Positions 43,950 to 58,900 of a DNA stretch of 64,000 nt are shown piece after piece (the stretch's first letter is position 1; each line of letters starts with the position of its first letter). The stretch is from NCBI RefSeq assembly GCF_024868665.1, contig NC_079912.1:18687384-18751383 (forward strand), read 5' to 3'. The stretch is from Triplophysa rosa (Eukaryota > Chordata > Actinopteri > Cypriniformes > Nemacheilidae). The notes under the pieces were generated by a model. It was not told the DNA's origin. It was given only the letters and a program-made list of their open reading frames with translations, and did not search any database. A program made the translations under genes and the position numbers.

Positions 43950-46900
43950 GTAAGACGTGCGAATATCAACTAATGTACACGTTAATTTAGAGTCGGCGCA
44001 TTGTATAATTTTATTGATACGGGAACAGATATTTAGTGACAAGGGCCCAAAAGTGTAAGCAGATCGTTCCGCTGGCACTTTATCGTCTTGTCAGTACCGT
44101 TGAGTTCAAAAGAAGCTGGAGGGAGGAGGGGGTATTGTGTATGCGTTACTATCCCACTGGTTGTCATGGTGATGTGGGGGGAGCGCGCAAAGCTTGTAGG
44201 GAGATGGAGCTACGGGGGGAGTTAAGAAAAGGAGGAGGAGGGGTGGCGAGGTGGTCATCTTTATAGAGATTGAGTTAATTAAACTAAAAAATAAACGAGA
44301 GTTTATGTTTCTTTCTCTATTTTAGCAAAGGCCCGTAATCGCGTTCATCCATACCGGATCCTTACTAAAGTATATACTTACTAGTACGAACTGTAGTAAC
44401 TTAAATGTTTTTTTTTTGTAAACTATTTTACTCAAATTATGGTGTCACCGCTATAATGATAGTTTAACCATGATAATTATAGTAAAACTATGATAGTACA
44501 AATGGTAATGTGCCAACTTTATACTTTAACTATAATAAAACCATACTTATTCTTAAATCTGAAATATTACTATTAATCTCACGTGCTTGACAAGGTTTTT
44601 TGTGATACTTTAAAACTAAGTGTTACAAGTGTTAGTTTTTAAGCATAAAACACCATTTTGCAACGTGAAAACACATCATTTGTCATGCTTAAATATAATG
44701 TTTAAACTCCGGCATGTGCAAACAACATGCTGCTCTTGACATAAGTCATAGATAATTATGCATTCCACAACATTTCACGGCCATCTTCATTTTGTAATGC
44801 ATACTAAATAGTTAAAACACTTAGTCCGACACTTTCTCTAAACAATTGCTTTTGCTCGCTTGACATCAACACACAGGCAATGGAATGCACTCCACACACA
44901 CATGACGAGAGGGTTTGGTTATTATCACAAGACATACACAGGAACTTGTATGCCTTGTACGTGCCTCCTAAACCATGGCCACCATAAATTAATGCCAAGA
45001 CTTACAGGGGCTGGTCATATAATTAGAATATCATCAAAAAGTTGATTTATTTCACTAATTCCATTCAAAAAGTGAAACTTGTATATTATATTCATTCATT
45101 ACACACAGACTGATATATTTCAAATGTTTATTTCTTTTAATTTGATGATTATAACTGACAACTAATTCAATTCAATTCAATTTTATTTATATAGCGCTTT
45201 TCACAATGTGCATTGTTCCAAAGCAGCTTTACAGGAGCAAATAAGAAAAACACAGAAAGGTAAAACACAGCACAGTGCATGGTGTTTATAGACCAAGCAA
45301 GATCATTATAATAAATAATATCTAATAAATAAATGAATAAATAAATAAATGCAGTCTCCCGGTGAGCAAGCCAACACTGCACTGCTCTGCTGTGGCGAGG
45401 AACCCAAACTCCAATGCTGAATAATGGAGAAAAAAAAACCTCGGGAGAAACCAGGCTCAGCCGGGAGGGCCAGATCTCCTCTGACGTGTCATAGCTGCAC
45501 TCAGTGACCCCGACCAAAGCCACCGAGCAACGTCCACGAAGAACAGGGAGAGCCCTGTTCAACTAATGAAAATCCCAAATTCAGTATCTCAGAAAATTAG
45601 AATATTACTTAAGACCAATACAAAGAAAGGATTTTTAGAAATCTTGGCCAACTGAAAAGTATGAAGATGAAAAGTATGAGCATGTACAGCACTCAATACT
45701 TAGTTGGGGCTCCTTTTGCCTGAATTACTGCAGCAATGCGGCGTGGCATGGAGTGGATCAGTCTGTGGCACTGCTCAGGTGTTATGAGAGCCCAGGTTGC
45801 TCTGATAGTGGCCTTCAGCTCTTCTGCATTGTTGGGTCTGGCATATCGCATCTTCCTCTTCACAATACCCCATAGATTTTCTGTGGGGTTAAGGTCAGGC
45901 GAGTTTGCTGGCCAATTAAGAACAGGGATACCATGGTCCTTAAACCAGGTACTGGTAGCTTTGGCACTGTGTGCAGGTGCCAAGTCCTGTTGGAAAATGA
46001 AATCTGCATCTCCATAAAGTTGGTCAGCAGCAGCTACCAGTACCTGGTTTAAGGACCATGGTATCCCTGTTCTTAATTGGCCAGCAAACTCGCCTGACTA
46101 AAAGCTATAAAAGTAGTAAATATTAAACTTGCATTTAAATACTTTTATAACTCCATTGTGATAACAAAGATTTTGGAATTTCCATTAGTGGCTCTGGTGG
46201 CGTTTACATTAGGCCGTTGTCGTACAAAAACGGCGTTTTAAAATGAAAACGATCCTCGTTTACACTGCCGTTTCCACATGCGTTTAAGAAAAAATCTGCA
46301 CTGGAGAAAAAGCATGTCACATGACCATTCAGACACGCTGGGCATGCGCACTTAAATGTAATGTTGGTTGTTGATGACAGTTGGTTTCTAGTCACAGACC
46401 GACCAGTACAAAATGAACATGATGGCGAGGAAAAGCAAGGACGTCTTCGTGTGGATAACGTTAGATGAGGTAATCCGTGTTATTAGGCTCGTTTGATTTC
46501 ATTCGGCGCCACGCAGACCGATCGACGGATGACATCGCAGTACTGAGTGAGCTATTTACAAACATACGGCTCTCGATTCTCTCTTGTTGCTGTAATGTCA
46601 CCGTGTCGATTCGTGTAAACAGCGCAGCTTGAAGTTAAACATGCCTGTTGTTTACACGGTCGCTGCGAGGCTGGTCATTGTCGCCTTCAGGTAGCGTAAT
46701 GGCTCATATGACAGAGGCTTAACGAATCAGGGAAGCAAACGCAATCGTAAGACGACCCAATCAGTAAGCGAATGTGGGAAACCACGCGTATTCTAATAAT
46801 AATAATAATTCAATTATTTGTCAAGTATGGTGACCCATACCCGAAATGTGACTCTGCATTTAACCCATCCAGAGAGTAGTGAACACACGCACAGCTAGTG

Positions 46901-49900
46901 GTGACCACACGTACACCCGGAGCAGTGGGCAGCTATCACTGCAGCGCCCGGGGAGCAAGTAGGGGTCAGGTGCCTTCTTGCTCAAGGGCACCTCAGTCGT
47001 TACCCGCTGGCCCTGGGGATCGAACCGTTTTGGGGTAAAACGAAGCTCGAAAACGTTGTGTTTTCTTTTGGTTTGGGGGTGAAATGTGACCTGTACATGT
47101 TTTGAGAAACACACCCATTAAGCTTAACAAAGCTTAGTATTTCTCAGAGCATGCTGAACGTATATTGACATGTGTTTTGCAGCAGTAGACTTGGTGTAGA
47201 CAAATGCAGCTCAGGAGACAGGTGAGATGAATGAGGTTTCATGGAGCATTACTTAACGCTTCCCATGCCTGAAGCAGGCAGGGCGTGTCTGCCTCCTAAC
47301 TATACTTCCTTGTCTTGCTGACAAAAAGGAGAACTGGGCCATAATATGGCAGGTGGTATCAGTAACCAAACAAAAAAAAAGAATAAATCACTCTTCTATT
47401 CTCTGTACATTGGTAGTTTTGCAGTACATCAAACTTGTCAGAAGGGCTCTGTGAATAGGTTCTCTCTCTCTACACATGTTAACAAGCGCATTTGACAGTA
47501 TACAGAATTGATGCTAGCCCAGACTGATAAAGCCTTATAATCAGATTAGGATAAGGAGAGGGGTGGTACACTCACTATCGTGTAGGTTTGAGGAGGATCT
47601 TGACCAGAGCGATGAAGAATGCTAGTGTTTTAAAGGGGTCATATGACACGGCTCAAATTAACAAAATTGTTTGTTTTAGATGTAATGCAATGTGTATACA
47701 CGATTTAAGGTTGAAAAACGCTGTATTTTCCACACACCATGTATGTTTGTATCTCCTCTTTGCTCCGCCTCTCTGAAATGCACAGATTTTATTACAAAGC
47801 TCATGGCTCTGAAAAGCGAGGTGTGCTATGATTGGCCAGTTCACCAGTGCGCAGTGATTGGACGGAAATGTAACGCCTCTTACCATATTTGGAACATCAG
47901 GTTCCTCTTCAATTGTACTGACAGGTACGCCCACCTTACTTGCGTATACATTTGGGCGGTCTTAGTCAAATCATACCACCAACTGACGTAGATTTGTGGG
48001 GGTGTGGTTACACGAGGCGTTTCAGGCAGGTCTGGGTGAGCATTCGCTTTTACATAGAATGCATCTTTTGATCCCACACTTCCATTTTTGCAATTTCACG
48101 TGTCTAATACATGCATGAGCAACTTATAACACACCAAAGACACAGAAACACACGTATTCGCGCTATATGACCCCTTTAAACATTTTGACAGTAAAACAGT
48201 CTTGCATTCAGTGGAAAGGGGTGAGTCAAACTCTAATGAGATATTTTCTTTCACTCCAGGCTCTGAACAAATCTCAAATCTGTTAATTGACATTGACATG
48301 GTATAATTCAGAAGCTTTGGATGGCTAAAGGGCGGCGTGGCTTCTGTACTCAGCCAAAAGTATAAACACGCTTTTAAAAATGCCTGGAATTCCTCGTCAC
48401 AATCGTGGCTCCGGTGAATTACATTTGACTGATTCATAAAGCGTAGGGTGCATCATTCCTGAGTGATTCGACAGCAACGCAAGACTTGCTCATCTTGATT
48501 GGCAGATTATAAGAACTGGTGTGGTGGGTTACTCTTAGGTAAAACATTCCTTAGTCAGGAAGCGCCGGGCTTGTACCTAATTATTTATTTGATACAAAGG
48601 CTTGATAATTTGCGTTAACAACTACATCGTGTGGATCATCTTTCACCTCACCGGGCCCACCCTAGTTTTAAGGCGCTGGCAAAAGCATGTTAATCCAATC
48701 GTGTGATCTCGCTCTCATACTGGAGTGAGAAAATGAGTCTGCTTGCATCTTAAAGTGTGTGACTTTAGGAATGTAAGACGTCATATGTTAGTATGCATGC
48801 ATCAGTGCTTATTAGTTGTAGGTGTACTTTGGCACATTAGCAGATCCCCAGCAGGCGTCTATGTGATTATATATGTCTGTATTCTTGTTTAGGGAGTTTG
48901 TTTTGAGCCTGGCTTTAGCTGGAAGCCACGCGGAGGGGTTTTGCTCTTAATTAATTCTGACTCGGCAATGATTATAAAGGCGAGGAAGAGTAGGAGTTCA
49001 ACTTGAAGCTCAGAGACATCGGGAAGTGTGAGAAGTCAGTAAAGAGACACAGAGGATGAGATAATTGCATTCTTTCAAAACTCTAGTTAAACAAAAAGGT
49101 CAACTGGCAGTTTCTTTCTCATGCCTCAATGGAGCTAAGTGCTCATGGGTAGCTGGACTTGACATGATCGAGATCAACCGTTGCCTACACTGAGACAGAA
49201 GGTATGTTTGGTTATTCTATAGGGCTACACTGTATAGTGGCAACCGATAAGTATCTGAATACAAAAGCCACACTTAAATCAGAATCAGAATCAGAAGAGC
49301 TTTATTGCCAAGTGTGCTTGCACACACAAGGAATTTTCTTTGGTGTTGGAAGCTTCTAGTACAGACATTCAACACAATGACAATACAATATAATACGATT
49401 TACAGTCTAAAAGATTCTAAATTGTGCATATATAAAATAAAGACTATTTTACAGAAAATGGGGGATAATAACATATAAGAGACATTGTACAGGGTAGTAT
49501 ATAGTAGAATAAACATATTAACAGATTGTATGTACACTTGTGCAAATGGATAATTTAGTAAGTAGAGGTAGTGTTATATACATGTATACATGTATGTGTA
49601 TAAATGTCATTGCATTAGATAACAAAACCTTGCCAATCTATTTACGGAAAGCTAGAGTTGTGGCCAACAGTGATACTCAACCTGACAATTGACATCTTCA
49701 CATTTTATTCAAATATTTTATTAAAGATGCATAAAAAATGTTTGTAAGCTTGTTGCATTGGTGTGTTTGGGGTTTGAACTGGAGCTCTGATTTGAGAAGG
49801 CTTGGAAAAAAATTGCATGCAACACCTGTCCAAAGAAATAGCCAGGAGAATGACTACAAAATATTGAGGACCAACAAATATTAATAACAGATAAAAGTGT

Positions 49901-52900
49901 AGTCAAGGTATTCTTCATTTTCTGGGAGATTATTGTTTTCTATGCATGTTTTGTATATAATATAATAAAACACATATTACCTGGTATACTGTGGTTTGTC
50001 TTTTTGCTAAATAATTTAGTCCGACAAATACCTTGGTGTGTTGTTCATTTTGTACCGCACACCTCATATTTTGTTGGTTTCATCTAATCTGAGGGGGCAT
50101 TGAAAGTGTTGCCCCCCTCCGAATATCACTTTTGGCCACTACGCTATGTAAGCCAAGCACATATTTTAAGTAAGACATTTCCCCAAACGACATCTGTTAG
50201 CTTCTAAAGAATATTTTTTTTCTATTACGTTCCAATCTACTTTTATATGCATCAACATTTGAAAGTTTAACTGTTTGTTGTTTGGGGCATTCTGACCAAC
50301 CCGTTGTTGTTTAAATTTGAGGTGGTGCTTTCTGTTTTTGAGACCATACTGAAGCCTGTTTGAAAATCATTGTTTCTTGTGAATTCGTAACTAAGACAAA
50401 AAGTAAGTGTACACTTGTAACAAACTCCACCTGTGGTTAGTCGTGGTTGCTATGTGAACATGATAGTAACTGATTTCATACATCCACTAAAAATGACCTT
50501 GGGACAAATTATCTGAATCATTAATATCTCTGTGCATTAACGGAGAGCACCCAGCAACAAAGGGGTTAAAACTGCTCAACCTCCACGGGTCTCGAACCCG
50601 ACCCCTCTCCCACCACTCAAAGAATAAATCTGGTCGAAAACTGTGCAATTTGTTGCATTAATCACAAAGGATTAGCGATTTTCATTGCTTAGTCATGTTC
50701 ACGAAAGCCTTTCATCAAAGCTAATGTCGCACCAGGCTACGACTTCCACACTCTCGGAGAGGGGCCTCACTTTATCAGGCCTAAAGAAATACAGCCGATG
50801 TCTTTCATAGGAAATTTTACAACACACCTCACCCCCGATGTGATCTACGAGTATCCAAGCATGCTATTCACTGGCACCCTCCAATACAACAGATAAAACA
50901 CTTGATTTATTATTGATCCTGTATTTGTACACCGATTACATGAAAGACATTTACACATGTGAGTGGAAGAACAAGATACGATTTACTTCATCAACGATAC
51001 TATTTAATGTCAAGGTCATGTTATCAGCCGAGGTTGTATAAGTTCATATTTCATGTATAATGTAACAAGACACAACCATCGTGCGTGTAAAACAGATTAC
51101 ACAGGTGTTGTATTGTTTCATTGATGTGTTAAGTAAAATGCCTTTCAGACAAAACACTTGGTCATTTTATTGTCTAACTCCATATCACGTGCCTTATTTT
51201 CTTTATTCAAAGACTTACATTAAGGCCTGTCAATAAACCTGTTGTACGACAGCTGTCATGCTACACAGTTAACTTAATATATCAACTTCCTGTCAATTCT
51301 GCAGGCTCCTTCGTCTGGCTCACTTGTCTCCTCTCATAGCAATGATTCTTTCAAAGAGGAGCGGCAGATGAATCCCAAGCCTAGCTGTGGTGACCAGGTC
51401 CAGCCTGTCATATCCAAGCCATGCTGTGAGGAGAACAGACTTAACAGACTGAATTCTCAGGCCCAGTCCGTTCCTGTGATTGCTGGTGGGCAGGCCAAGC
51501 CGTACCCCTCTAGGGTTGTATGTCTGTTTTCCACCCAGACAAAATGTGAGGATAATGCTGCTCCAAAAGGTCCAGCTGTCATGCCCCAGGCATGGTCTGG
51601 ACTGGCTAGCTTTCGCGCCGTGGGATCTTTCAAAAAACTGCGGTCTTCTGTGCTCCAAGGAATCCAGAACAGGAGCAATGCTATGGCAGCTGGACAGGAG
51701 AGAAATCTTTCCACAGTGGTCAATGAGGATACCAATGGTTTCTTTGTAACCAAGCGAAATGTCACAACCAACGAGAGGACATGTACGGAAATTGATAAAG
51801 TGTCAAACGGTACATCCCAAAGTAGCAAAACATCACTTCTGGATGAAGATGAAGATTGTGAGGTGGAAGAAGTTTTTCAGAAGAATTCACATTTTTCAAG
51901 AAGTATCCGCAGGGCTTATGGACCGGGGCGCATCCCGTTGGTTGACATAGTGCAGAGACAACCAGAGTGCCCATCTACCAGTGAGCCCATCACGGAAAAG
52001 TCTGCTTTACCTTGCAAAGTCCTTGAAGCTCAAGTAAATGTCAAGGTTCAGAGTAAACTGAGCAAAAGTGCAGAAAATCTCTACGTCTTCAAGAGTCATT
52101 TTAGACGCAAAGTTACCGCAACTGAGACTCAAAACCCAGATAGCTCTGATACTACAATTCTTCAGAGGACCACCAGCTCCTCATCCGTTGACTTGCAGAA
52201 CCATGGTTCCAGTAAACGGCAAAGTCCCATGAGAACGCGGGGACATCTGCGAAATCTTGTTGGCAGTTTAACGGACCTGTCTGTCAAAAGTAAAAGCTCT
52301 CAAGTGCCACAGTCACCTCTAAGTCAGCTCCATGACGAGTACTCCCGCAGAACGCCTTGTGTTAGCTCAACAGGGCGTCAACCCAGACCTTCACCTGCAC
52401 CCAGCAATGCCCAGCAGGGAACGCAGGTCAACATTCACCAACACATGCCAACTTTGCACCCCGCTCCCTCCTGTCCTGCCTTCTTTACCTCCGTCCTAGA
52501 TGACTCTTTGGAGCCTCCTAGCAAAACAACAGCCCTCATGAGTGACTGTATGCATGTGGCTAAATCTTCAACAGATTTCGCCTCAGTTTGTTTGCTGGAA
52601 AGGTACTGTGAACCTATGGAGTGCCATCAAAATGGAGCAAATTACCACGTCTCTCAAACGCTCGCTCGGTGTTCAAGCCCCAGTCAAAAGGAGACGATCA
52701 ATAGCAATAACACGGAGGTAAGATAATGTATAATATCATCTCCATATACTGTTAATGGCCTCTCTGCCAGCAATAATATGTTGAACATGCATTTTGTGGC
52801 CTATAAATAGACTTGGCTTGTGATTTTGTACATTTACATTCATTTTTGGAGAATCTATTGACGGAAATGCAATATAATATACATAACTATGTCTTCAGAG

Positions 52901-55900
52901 ATGTATAAGGACCTTGCATAATGAAGTGTTATGTTTTCAATACCTTAGAATGAGCTATTTCTATCTACATACACAGCGGGTCCCCTTGCATGGAATTCAC
53001 CATGTTGTTTCTACAGTAGCCCCAAGCGGACAAACTGCTCTACAGATAGCGTTTCATAAAATACGTTATCTCATTTTACAAAGAAGCGAAAACATGACGA
53101 CGACATAGCCCTGTGTCAGCCACCATAGTGCTTCTAAAGGGAGGGGAGAGCGGTGGAGTGAGCTGTTCGTTGCAATTTAAAACCTCACTGCTAAATGCCA
53201 CTTGACCTTTAAAAGCAATAAGATCAAGCAGGGGCAAAGACAAATGTGAAGCGAATTTGATAGTTGTTTGACAACATTTGCTCTGCAAACTTATCCTCAG
53301 ACGATATTGTTGTAATGTTTATTTTGTTCTTTGAACGAGTGATGGATTATAAGCAGCAAGTCTGGACAAGTGCTGTTCTGTCTGGCCGAATTTGATACGT
53401 CTAGATGTACAAGACAGACGTCTGATTGTAGATGTCACGTGATTGATTGCCAAAAACTTAAACCTTGATCTTTGACATAGGAAGTCATTCCTTGAAATAC
53501 GAAAACTTGCATCATAGTTTTATCACACAAGTGATACCCATTTCTAATGCAATCGTAACCTTGATCTCGGGTACCTTTGTAGCACATCCAAAGTCAGCAA
53601 ATTTTGTCATATTTTATTTTGTTAGGGTAATTCGCTTTATTATTGTGTCATGATTGGTCGATCAACCAATCCAATACGTCTTTATCTTTCCATATGACTG
53701 ACCTCTCCTTCTCCAGCACTTCCTCTAAAGCGATGCATCTTCTGTTTGGAGTGTCACATGGGCAGCTCAGCTGTCTGGCGCGCCACAAAGGCAGCAGGTA
53801 GAGTTAATGATTAGTAGGATTGCTTAAACGCAACTCCTGAGACTGAACACGTATGAGCAAGGACAATGTCTCCTCCCCGAGGGAACAATCTAAGGGACAA
53901 AGTCCAACAGTCAGACCAAACCGGCATAAACACAAATGTATGCGGTACACGCAAGCCAATAAAGAAATGTGATGTAGACAAGCCGCAGTGGGCCAAGTGA
54001 AGTGTGGGATTTTATGCATATACGTTTTGATTGACTTTTTTCACCATGATGCTGGTGCATTGTGTGCCTTTTCAGTGTTTATGGAATTCTGCACAGAGAG
54101 AAACGGACGACTCGGAGGTAAGAATTTTCTGTATCTTATACAATATAGACTAATAGCGAATAACACATGAGTACAGACTAGAACATGATGAGCCATGTAC
54201 AGACAGACCACAGATCAATCTGTTTATTTTTTTCTGTCTGTACAGAATGTTACGAATGTGCAAAGGTTTAATATTGATGGCTGGTAAAATATCTGTCTTT
54301 TAGGATCCATATTGTATTGACCCATGAGTGAGCAAACAAAAACATTGCTATAATGTAAATACATCAGCTATAGTTCGATATTTCGCCTTTGCAACAAAAT
54401 TCTTGGCTTTGATATAGTATGCAATCTTCATAATATAAATGATGTAATTTGAATGAATCACTTAATCATATCTAGATTCATTACTCTGTTTTACAGTATA
54501 ATTCCTTCCTGTGATACAAAAGGATTTTTTGTATTAATCACTGGTGCTAATAGCAGGTGTTTGCCTTCTCTAGGCTGCTTCATCTGAAGAAGTTTTAAAA
54601 GCTCTTTTGAAAACAAGGGATGAGAACTCCTGTGCTACACAATCCCCACTGCTAACCACTCCAACAACACCAAACTCTCCATCTTGTGCCGGTGACTCGT
54701 CCACTTCTGTAGTGCCCAGGAAAAGGGCTGGTCGCTCCAGACCTCGGCCAGTGTCTGACTATGGCCAGCTGGACAGATCAAAGTTCTGCATCCCAGAGGA
54801 CAAAGAGCCTGAGGTTATGGACTACACTTCCCAGAAGGACTACAATAGCAATGGGAGCTACATTGAGAATGACAGAAAGGAGAATGGTGATGTCTGTACT
54901 CAAAGCCAGAGCAGAAAGAGGCGTCCCATCTCTGTTATTGGAGGAGTGGATTTGTTTTCTGCCCCAGCAGCTGAGCAGAAGGAAGATGCTGAAAGTTTGC
55001 CATCGGTAAGGCACTGTGCACTTTTGTTTATACATTTTGTCAATTTTAAGTCGTTTTTAGCAGCATCAAAATTGCGTATGCAATGTGCATTTCAGGACAG
55101 GTTTCCCAAAGACTTCAGCAGAGTTTACAGTAGCGAAATTGCCGGATGAAAATCATTTACAGGGCTTTTTTAAAGGGATAGTTCACCCAAGGAAAATTAT
55201 TTGATCATTTACTTTTACTAATTTATTTCTTCTGCAGAACACAAAAGGACATATTTTTAAGGAATTTGATTACCAAACAACATTCGCTCCTTTGATTTTT
55301 ATTGTATACACACAGAACCACTGCGACATTTCTCAAAATATCTTCTTTTGGGTTCCATAATAGAACTCTTTTGGGTGTATCATTATGGCTTAACTGTATA
55401 ATGTCATAGGTCAGGTGGATTTAAAGAATTTTTCAGGTCATTATTGTAAATACTCTTTGTCTTTCCCGTAACTACATTCGTTTTAAAGACCGGCTTCATC
55501 TGACAGTCATTTTCTTAAAGGGTTACTTCACCCCAAAATTTCCTCACCTTCGAGTTGTTCCAAATGTGTATAAATGTCTTTGTTCTGATGAACACAGAGA
55601 AAGATATTTGTAAGAATGCTTATAACCAAACAGATTTTGCCCCCCATTGACTCCCATAGTAGGAAAAAATACAATGGTAGTCAAAAGTGCCCCAGAACTG
55701 TTTGCTGTCCTACATTCTTCAAAACATCTTTTTCTGTGTTCAACAGAACATAAAAAAGATAAAGTAATATTTCCTACTATGGGAGTCAATGGGGGGCAAG
55801 ATCTGTCTGGTTATAAGCATTCTTCCAAATATCTTTCTCTGTGTTCATCATAACAAAGAAATTTATACCGATTTGGAACAACTCGAAGGTGAGTAAATGA

Positions 55901-58900
55901 TGACTGAATTTTCATTTTTGGGTGAAGTATCCCTTTAATGCATCTACTGTACTAAGCACCCTCCTGTTCTCATTACAGTTATATGAAATAAAGCTCACTC
56001 TTATTACTTTAACCCACATACAAAATAAATAGCATTACATCATGGTTGTAATCGTTAGTGTGAACTTAGAGGAAGGGTAGGCTTTTTGGACCGAATGCAA
56101 TGATTGGACGGAAATTTTATGGTCTTGCGCTCTTATGTATATCAATATATTTAGACCACATTACTTGGCGTTATCAGAATGTGACTTTCAACCAGCATAT
56201 CGTCGCTGTCGGGCGGAAACCTCCTATGTCCAAATTTGGTCAATTTCATATTTTTTCACAAATCGATGCTATTGGTCAGTCCCCATGTGGGTCTGTTATT
56301 TTTACAAACTATTAACCAATCTAAAGTGTTGAAAATAGCTTGAGAGCAAATCTCTTAACTCCATTGGACACTTCAACTGTCTGAGAAGTCTCGTAACTCC
56401 ACCTCATCTTCATTCCGCGGGAGCCTCTCGGCATTACGTCTCCTGATTGAAAGTTTTTTAGACAATAACGAGTGAAAATAGTTAGGTTAGATACATTTGA
56501 GTAGGCCTGTTTTGTTAAAAATCGATAGCTGTAATGCTTCGGTGCAGAAGGAAGCCCGTGAGCCACGAAGGTAAGTTTGCGAGCAGATTCGGCTAATTTC
56601 CGCCTATTAGACAGCCTAGTCAGCTCATCGTTTTTTGTATTGCATCACTTATAGCTCTTGAACCTTTAAAATAGAGTTTAGGAAGATCGTTAGCTACTAT
56701 TGAAGCCTTTTCTCTTGTCAAGAGGCTCAACGCGACCGCCGACTTTATTTGTGTGCAGATTAATTTCCGCCAATATTAGACAGCCTGTTTAACGTTTTAT
56801 TTTGGTATTGCTCTAACGTTTGGTCATAGCTCTAACGTTTAAAATAGAGTTTAGGAAGATGTATGTAACCACAATCATTAGCTTTCATTAGCTCTTAAAG
56901 CCTCGTCTCTTGTCAAAAGGCTCAACGCGACCGCATACTTTGATGAACACTGCTGGCAGCAGCGACGTCTGTGGCATTACCATTCTTATCAATGACAGCG
57001 TAATCTCGTATCTCCCTGCTCCCAAGTCATAAACCTTGTATCTCCGATTAAACATGGTTTTGGGGAAATGTTGTGTTAATGTTGGTACACAACAGTATAT
57101 GATAGCAATATAAGGTATAATACCAACTTTAACGATACAATGTTTAATAAGTAAAAAAATGCAGTTTTTTAATTTCCTGAAAAATAATGGTTTTGGAGAT
57201 GCGAGGATTCCGCCCGACAGCGACGATATAAAAAAAATTCTGGAAAGAATTGCCTACCCTGCCTTTAATCATGGTAATTGATATATACAATGATTATTTT
57301 TTATTGCTGTGTTACAGTAATAAGAATGAGGTTGACATTTTGAAAGTGCCTAGTAGTTATAAACAAGACCGTGTTCTGCAATGCTTGCAATGTTTTGTAT
57401 TCAGAACAGATGAGCTGAAACTTCAGTCTAATGACCCCCTCACAAGTCGTTGTCCTGCTGAGAACAGTCGTTGAACTCTGTCTTGAACAGAAGGTCTTGC
57501 TGCTTCGATGGACTCGACTGATTAAAGTCTAATCTTTGGTTCTCCGTTGCAGCCGGTTTCTCGTCCTCCAATACCTTCTCGTGGAGTCCCTCCATACCGG
57601 GCCGTATCTGCCCGTCTGAGACCCTGCGTCTTCTCCCAAAGCACACCCATCGGCCTGGATAGAATGGGACGACGCAGAGCTCGCAGAGTGCTCAGTGGTG
57701 AGGCCGTGTTTGGTTTATGCGCTCATATACACACTTGACACGATGAGAGGCTTTATTGTGAGAGTGGAAATATTGATTTTGTGTGTGTGGTTGTATTGTA
57801 GATGGTAGCTCTAATCCAATGTTGGATGACAGCATCAGTGAAGAGGACGGCAGCTTTGAAGAGCTGACTGAAGTAACGCCCTACCTCCAACCGGAAGCCG
57901 ACCTTTTCACACTCAATCAGGTTGGATAGATAGTTCATTTTGTAGGTTAAATAAAGTTTAATTGTAGCACTTTTTATGAGTGTTTTAACAAGGCGTGTTT
58001 CACTTCACGTCTTATCTGTTAAATCCCGTGCTTATCTCCTTGTACTGCACTTGATCTCTTTATCTGATATCTGCCCTGAATGTTTAGTGTGTCTGTAATC
58101 TCCATCTCGATCTTCTCCAGTACATAAACGCAGGCCATGCCGTGTATGCCGAGGCCTTGTGGGACCATGTCACAATGGAAGAGCAGGAGCTGGCCTTCAA
58201 AGCCGGGGACGTGATACGGGTCCTGGATGTTGGGGAGAAGGATTGGTGGTGGGGGATGGTGGGTGACCGTGAGGCGTGGTTCCCCTCCAGCTTTGTGCGG
58301 GTGAGTTGCACTCTCACCCTCTCGCTAAAACAAAAGCAGATTTAGACCCGTATGCTGTTAATGGCTGAACAGTTGTGATTGGATCACCCTAATGCCATAG
58401 TAAGACATCCTGCGTGGTTGCTCCGGGTGACCCAGCAGGAAATAGCATGTGTCATCGTGGTTACATGTGCAGATTGACCGGTTTAAAAGAGATGAACATG
58501 AATGGAATGGAGTCACTTTGTTTTCAGCTTTAGATAATGTGTTTGCGCGTACAATCTGTGCCTCTGTTTATGCTTAAGATCCAATGAGATGAGTCAATCA
58601 GACACAAAGAGGCTTTCAGTGATTTGATCAAGTCTTTGTTGAAGAGGATGAACCAGTTCAATGTCTCCATCAGTTAAAAGCCTGTTTAATACAACTGATC
58701 ATTGTGCTTAATCATGGTCACCTGTGGATTAAAGGGATACTTCACCCAAAAATGAAACTTCAGTCATCATTTACTCACCTTCGAGTTGTTCCAAATCTGT
58801 ATAAATTTAAAGAGAAAGATATTTGGAATAATGCTTGTAACCAGACAGATTTTACAATGGGAGTCAAAAGTGCCCCAGAACTGTTTCCTGTCCTACATTC

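Larger units (their letters stand above)
45007..46098 (-). mobile_element. Degenerate Tc1-like transposon with nested insertion
   Basis: A fish Tc1-type terminal sequence (CAGGGGCTGGTCATATAATT) opens the element. On the minus strand, 45983-45693 encodes the C-terminal third of a Tc1 transposase: [20 protein letters not shown], then [13 protein letters not shown], the catalytic DDE-superfamily end. No N-terminal half or second terminal repeat is found. The body is interrupted by an insert at 45167-45559. The right end folds back on itself (arms 45894-45960 and 46032-46098). It is a dead fragment. Confidence 0.75.

Noticed and set aside
50585..50605. Possible minus-strand tRNA (GGGTTCGAGACCC)
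   Set aside because: The T arm is imperfect and no A box, anticodon arm or matching acceptor stem is found upstream; likely a SINE remnant.
55647..55853. Open frames with [13 protein letters not shown] and [16 protein letters not shown] peptides, repeated near 58860-59000
   Set aside because: They are read from the palindromic MITEs, not genes.
56532..56569. Short ATG exon with GTAAGT donor as an alternative spata13 start
   Set aside because: It leaves one extra base and would shift the frame of the exon at 57553; it also lies inside the 1.2-kb transposon.
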